In this document: positions 21,004 through 24,218 of the stretch, piece after piece
How positions within the stretch are numbered: position 1 is the stretch's first letter
Layout of the letters: each line of letters begins with the position of its first letter
Source of the DNA: JALYNX01 sp040905925
Lineage (GTDB): Bacteria; Actinomycetota; Acidimicrobiia; Spongiisociales; ZC4RG35
Assembly (NCBI GenBank): GCA_040905925.1
Contig: JBBDQO010000097.1
Span: 1 to 24,218 of the forward strand
Reading direction: 5' to 3'
DNA length: 24,218 nucleotides
Notes under the pieces: model-generated
The model's input: the letters and a program-made list of their open reading frames with translations, nothing else
What the model was told of the DNA's origin: nothing
Database searches by the model: none
Program-made: the position numbers and the translations under genes

Positions 21004-22542
21004 GTGGCATCGACACGAGCCCGGGATGGTCTGGCCGGGGCAGCGGCTGCCTCCGTTGCCCTCGGTGTCTCGGAGTTGGCGGCCGGCATCTTCTCCGGTC
21101 TCCCCTCACTGATCCAAGGCGTTGGCAACTGGGTGATCGACGTGGTGCCCAAACCGATCAAGGACTGGGCGATCTCGGTTTTTGGTACCTCTGACAAGCT
21201 CGCCCTTCTCATCGGCATGACCCTGGTGGTGATCCTCGTGGGTGCAGTGGTGGGAACGGTTGCCAGGAGGCGGTTCGGGGTCGCAATGGTGGCGTTCATC
21301 GGGTTCGGCGTCCTTGGAGCTCTGGCTGGAAGCCGCGACCCGGCCGTGAGCCTGGGGATGGGGATGGTCTCGGGAGGTCTGGCCGCGATCGCCGGACTGG
21401 TTTCTCTGCAGTGGCTGCTCGGGTTGTCTCCCTCGGCGGCCACGGGCGCCGGTGCCGACCCGGCACGCGACGGGTCACGTCGTTCCTTCATCATCGGGGT
21501 GACCGCCGTGCTCGGGCTGGCCGCGCTGTCCGCGGGAGCGGGCCGGGTCCTCCTGGAGAGAGCCAAACGAGCCGTCGCCGGCCGGGCGGAGGTTGTGCTC
21601 CCGGGGCCCGCCCAGGCGGTCGGCCCGGTGCCTCCTGCGGCGGAGCTCGGGGTGTCGGGTCTGAGCCCGGTGATCACGCCCAACGATGTGTTCTATCGGA
21701 TCGACGCAGCGTTCTCGGTGCCCAGGGTGGACCTGCCGGAGTGGACTCTCACCGTCAAGGGCATGGTCGATCGCCCCTACTCCATCACCTACGCTGACAT
21801 CCTCGACATGCGGATGGTGGAGCGTTATGTCACCTTGTCCTGTGTCTCCAACCGGGTGGGAGGGGACCTGGTCGGGAATGCCAAGTGGCTCGGCGTCCCC
21901 CTCACCGAGATCCTGGATCGAGCCGGGGTTCAAGCCGAGGCGGAGCAGATCGTCGGACGATCGGTCGATGACTTCACGGTCGGCTTTCCGGTCGAGGCCG
22001 CGTACGACGGCCGCGACGCGCTCCTGGCGGTGGGGATGAACGAAGAACCGCTCCCGTTTGAGCACGGCTTTCCCGCTCGGCTGGTGGTGGCCGGTCTCTA
22101 TGGATACGTGTCGGCGACGAAATGGATCTCGGAGCTCGAGCTCACCCGGTGGGACGACTTCGACGCCTACTGGGTGCCGAGGGGCTGGTCGAAGGAGGCG
22201 CCGGTGAAGACTCAAAGCCGAATCGACACCCCACCGCCCGGAGCACAAGTCCCGGCCGGGCCGCGCCAGGTCGCCGGTGTCGCCTGGGCGCCGAACCGGG
22301 GGATCTCCAAGGTCGAGGTGCAACTGGGTGAGGAAGCCGAGTGGCTGGAGGCCGATCTCTCGGAGTCGTTGTCTGACAACAGTTGGCGGCAGTGGTCCAT
22401 CGACTGGGAAGCTCCGGTTGGCTCCCATGTGCTCCGGGTGCGGGCCACCGATGGGGAGGGGAGTATGCAAACCGATGAGATCGTGCCCCCCGCACCCAAC
22501 GGCGCCACCGGATGGCACACCATCGAGACCGTGGTGGGGTGA
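21004..22542 (+). CDS. Membrane-anchored molybdopterin-dependent oxidoreductase (sulfite oxidase family)
   Basis: The protein has 512 residues (GTG start). Four hydrophobic segments (about 11-34, 67-90, 94-110 and 116-141) are followed by a twin-arginine motif SRRSFIIG (Arg159-Arg160) and a fifth hydrophobic segment (about 166-184). The catalytic part begins near 215 with a sulfite-oxidase-type molybdopterin domain: VFYRIDAAFSVPRVDLPEWTL, then VTLSCVSNRVGGDLVGNAKWLGVPL with Cys280 as the likely Mo ligand, then ARLVVAGLYGYVSATKWI. A C-terminal immunoglobulin-like dimerisation domain (about 400-512; VAGVAWAPNRGISKVEVQ) completes the family layout. It should face the outside of the membrane. The substrate (sulfite, sulfoxide or other) and electron acceptor are unknown; no haem or cytochrome gene adjoins it. 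Confidence 0.9.
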   Translation: MASTRARDGLAGAAAASVALGVSELAAGIFSGLPSLIQGVGNWVIDVVPKPIKDWAISVFGTSDKLALLIGMTLVVILVGAVVGTVARRRFGVAMVAFIGFGVLGALAGSRDPAVSLGMGMVSGGLAAIAGLVSLQWLLGLSPSAATGAGADPARDGSRRSFIIGVTAVLGLAALSAGAGRVLLERAKRAVAGRAEVVLPGPAQAVGPVPPAAELGVSGLSPVITPNDVFYRIDAAFSVPRVDLPEWTLTVKGMVDRPYSITYADILDMRMVERYVTLSCVSNRVGGDLVGNAKWLGVPLTEILDRAGVQAEAEQIVGRSVDDFTVGFPVEAAYDGRDALLAVGMNEEPLPFEHGFPARLVVAGLYGYVSATKWISELELTRWDDFDAYWVPRGWSKEAPVKTQSRIDTPPPGAQVPAGPRQVAGVAWAPNRGISKVEVQLGEEAEWLEADLSESLSDNSWRQWSIDWEAPVGSHVLRVRATDGEGSMQTDEIVPPAPNGATGWHTIETVVG

Positions 22543-22607
22543 CCCCTCTTCGTAATTGGGACGTGTAGGGGTCATATCCGGACCTGTAGCTCCCAATTAC
22601 GAGGGGA
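22543..22607. repeat. 65-base inverted repeat between convergent genes
   Basis: The left arm (22543-22561; CCCCTC, TT, CGTAATTGGGA) pairs with the right arm (22591-22606; TCCCAATTACGAGGGG) over 16 bases with a two-base bulge. The 29-base centre contains a second small pairing (GGTC with GACC). It starts immediately after the molybdopterin oxidoreductase stop and ends 4 bases before the stop of the minus-strand gene, so it could be a bidirectional terminator. It could also be a copy of a dispersed palindromic element; only one copy lies in this window. Confidence 0.75.
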
Positions 22608-22610
22608 GGT

Positions 22611-23570
22611 TCAGGTGAGGTCGACCGCCGAGACCGCCCACGACAGCCCGCTGTCCGGATCCTGGATGGCGAGACGGAGGGCCCACCCGGTGCCCGGGCT
22701 CCCGTCGTCGAACCAGAACCAGCCAAACCGCGACGCGGCGGACCCGAGATCATCAGGCGCGCAAGGCCAAGGGAGATCGGCCATGACCGACGTAGTCCAC
22801 CACGCCTGATGGCGCCCGGCGGCAGCTCCCCGTCTTCTGCCGTGGGCGCCACCCGAGGCTGCGGCCCACCCCATCCAGGCCAGCCCGGCGGCGGCGCCGA
22901 TGTCGGCATCACGACAGAGAGTCGCCCCCAGGGCGCGGATGGCAGCCAGATGGTCACCGGCCACGACGGTGGTCTGACAACGCCCGTTCGACTCGTCCGT
23001 CCACGGCTTAACCAGATCGGCGAGCGCGGCCTCGGATTGCGGATCGTCGATCACCTCGAAGTCTGCGGGCATCGGGGCTTCGGAGAGGTGCGGTGGGGGA
23101 GGTGAAGGCGCCTCGACCTTGTCCCGCTTGTAGGTGGCCACCGGATAGCGGGGCTCCCAGCCTTGCAACGAGCCGGGCAGGTCGAGAGTCGGCTCTCTCA
23201 CGTGCTCGCCCCGGACGACGCGCTCGGCGGCGAGCGTCCGACGCTCCGGGCCTATTTCGAGGTAGGGCTCCATCTCCAACCACGTCTTGGTGCTCGCAGC
23301 GACTTCTGCAAGAGGCCCGAGGGCAAAGCGGGATTGGCCCTCGGAGACGGCCGGCCCGGCGTAGACGGGTGGCGCCTCCAGGGTCAGGCGATAGCGGATG
23401 TGCTCTTCGACGCCCCAAACTTGTTTTGCCCTTTCCACTGCCTCCCGACACCTCGAGCGCAACTCCACCAAGTCGTCCCAGGCCTGAGTCGAACAGAGAC
23501 CGTCCACCACTCGCAGCAGCTCGTCGGTGTCCGACGATTCGATGGCCTCCGCAGCCCTTCGGCTGATCAA
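22611..23570 (-). CDS. Protein of unknown function, soluble
   Basis: The 319-residue protein begins at a TTG overlapping the sulfurtransferase stop (TTGA). The N-terminal part (about 1-60; TDELLRVVDGLCSTQAWDDLVELRSRCREAVERAKQ) is helical. The middle contains FALGPLAEVAASTKTWLEMEPYL and RTLAAERVVRGE, then a Pro-rich stretch. The C-terminal half has HLAAIRALGATLCRDADIGAAAGLAWMGWAAASGGAHGRRRGAAAGRH and a Trp-rich end (FGWFWFDDGSPGTGWALRLAIQDPDSGLSWAVSAVDLT). There is no signal peptide or membrane segment. I do not recognise a family or catalytic motif. The overlap with a sulfurtransferase gene suggests co-expression but not a defined function. Confidence 0.7.
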   Translation of the reverse strand: MISRRAAEAIESSDTDELLRVVDGLCSTQAWDDLVELRSRCREAVERAKQVWGVEEHIRYRLTLEAPPVYAGPAVSEGQSRFALGPLAEVAASTKTWLEMEPYLEIGPERRTLAAERVVRGEHVREPTLDLPGSLQGWEPRYPVATYKRDKVEAPSPPPPHLSEAPMPADFEVIDDPQSEAALADLVKPWTDESNGRCQTTVVAGDHLAAIRALGATLCRDADIGAAAGLAWMGWAAASGGAHGRRRGAAAGRHQAWWTTSVMADLPWPCAPDDLGSAASRFGWFWFDDGSPGTGWALRLAIQDPDSGLSWAVSAVDLT

Positions 23571-24218
23571 GGCAGATCGCCCGTGGCCACCGGTAGGTCA
23601 CGACGGGACCAGTCCGAGAACGACCCTATGTAGACGTCAGGCATCGGATGGCCGGCCGCGACGAGTGCCAGCGCAACATGACAAGCGGTCACCCCGCTGC
23701 CACAGGAGACGATGGTGTCGGCCGGCGTTTCCCGGTACCGATCGACCAGGTCCATGCGGTCGAGAAATCGGCCCTCCGGGCCGAGATTCCCGCTGGAAGG
23801 CAGGTTGACAGCACCAGGGATGTGGCCGGCCTTGGGGTCGACCGGCTCCACGTCGCCCCGGTAGCGCTCGGGCGCCCTGGCATCGATGAGATGGCGCCCG
23901 GCCAACCCGTCCGCGGCCACCACCCCGGAGAACTCTCTCACCGTCGGGTATTCGATCGATCGTGTCGGCGAGACGTCGTCGGTCACCGGGAGACCGGCAT
24001 CGATCCAGGCGCCCAGGCCGCCGTCGAGAAGCCGTGACCGGTCGTGCCCGATCGAGCGCAGCATCCACCACATCCGGGCGGCGACGACGCCACCCATGTC
24101 GTCGTAGACGACGATCTCGTCGTCAGGGCCGGCTCCGATGCTTCCGAGAGTGCGGGTGAATTCGGCGGCCGGGGGCAGAGGATGGCGCCCTTCCCCCCCC
24201 GCAGCCGTCAGGTCGGTG
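23567..24218 (-). CDS. sseA: 3-mercaptopyruvate/thiosulfate sulfurtransferase, two-rhodanese-domain type (N-terminus beyond the window)
   Basis: The frame is open to the right edge, giving about 216 residues and lacking roughly the first 70-80. The visible part starts with the end of the N-terminal rhodanese domain (GRHPLPPAAEF, IVVYDDMGGVVAARMWWMLRSIGHD, LLDGGLGAWIDAGLP). The C-terminal domain follows (LIDARAPERYRG, AGHIPGAVNLP) with the active-site loop SCGSGVTACH; the Cys codon is at 23702-23704. CGSGVTA is the loop typical of 3-mercaptopyruvate sulfurtransferases, whereas thiosulfate sulfurtransferases usually carry Arg and Lys there. The enzyme moves sulfur to thiol or cyanide acceptors through a Cys persulfide. 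An internal ATG at 24097 is not the start, because conserved sequence continues upstream of it. It overlaps the next gene. Confidence 0.9.
   Translation of the reverse strand, partial: TDLTAAGGEGRHPLPPAAEFTRTLGSIGAGPDDEIVVYDDMGGVVAARMWWMLRSIGHDRSRLLDGGLGAWIDAGLPVTDDVSPTRSIEYPTVREFSGVVAADGLAGRHLIDARAPERYRGDVEPVDPKAGHIPGAVNLPSSGNLGPEGRFLDRMDLVDRYRETPADTIVSCGSGVTACHVALALVAAGHPMPDVYIGSFSDWSRRDLPVATGDLP

Noticed and set aside
20928..21683. N-terminal extension of tag by about 250 codons
   Set aside because: The extra part is Pro/Ala/Thr/Arg-rich, antisense to the molybdopterin oxidoreductase, while E. coli-like Tag begins at the ATG at 20927, behind a TAGGGT box.
21475..22596. 373-codon minus-strand frame opposite the molybdoenzyme
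   Set aside because: Low-complexity His/Arg/Gly/Pro composition and complete overlap with a gene that has recognisable catalytic domains.
22543..22607. Hairpin considered as an attachment site or insertion-sequence end
   Set aside because: No integrase, transposase, tRNA or target duplication is adjacent, so only a palindromic repeat or terminator is supported.

Overview
The window is GC-rich and gene-dense. It reads as chromosomal DNA of an actinobacterium, plausibly an uncultured member of the class Acidimicrobiia. Evidence for this is a predicted F420-dependent LLM-family oxidoreductase, a polytopic membrane molybdoenzyme with an internal twin-arginine motif, Thr-Thr-rich linkers behind lipoproteins, frequent GTG/TTG starts and apparently leaderless promoters. 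The class assignment is inference. There are no tRNA or rRNA genes, CRISPR arrays, intact insertion sequences or phage genes. No gene-free stretch exceeds 300 bases; the longest is 17239-17467. Nearly all genes look like core or house-keeping functions.

Layout. 1-188 holds the start of a secreted Pro-rich protein (minus), running into a poly-G window edge. 256-771 is a lipoprotein (plus), tail to tail with mgtE and greA (minus, 768-2694). 2787-4108 is a two-gene unit (thioredoxin-like [2Fe-2S] ferredoxin and alpha/beta hydrolase). 4166-4972 is a decayed, 5'-deleted penicillin acylase gene (minus).

5051-13957 is the main feature: twelve tightly packed plus-strand genes for an aa3/caa3-type cytochrome c oxidase and its maturation. 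The first five are a cupredoxin-like lipoprotein, a ten-helix membrane protein, a 56-residue one-helix protein, ctaB and a thioredoxin-fold lipoprotein with a CX4C motif. A second promoter then precedes ctaC (lipoprotein with fused cytochrome c), followed by ctaD, ctaE, ctaF, ctaG and a small lipoprotein. The ctaBCDEFG order and the split of subunits I and III resemble the Bacillus caa3 oxidase.

13985-16038 is a serine-biosynthesis-like pair (class V aminotransferase and short SerA). 16066-17238 (minus) is an unrecognised membrane protein. The 229-base gap that follows carries two copies of a palindromic repeat in front of a divergent lgt (17468-18340). The window has five predicted lipoproteins, so an Lgt enzyme makes sense here, although this one has unusual residues. 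18350-20927 (minus) is tag, a carboxylate-amine ligase and an LLM oxidoreductase, in transcription order. 21004-22542 (plus) is the molybdopterin oxidoreductase. It is separated by a 65-base hairpin from 22611-24218 (minus), a 3-mercaptopyruvate sulfurtransferase-like gene cut by the window edge plus an unrecognised gene.

The points most worth following are the copper/haem maturation genes upstream of the oxidase, the missing D-channel carboxylate in CtaD, the altered Lgt residues, the predicted dual Sec/Tat molybdoenzyme, the recurrent TANNNT box 6-10 bases before start codons, and the palindromic repeats.
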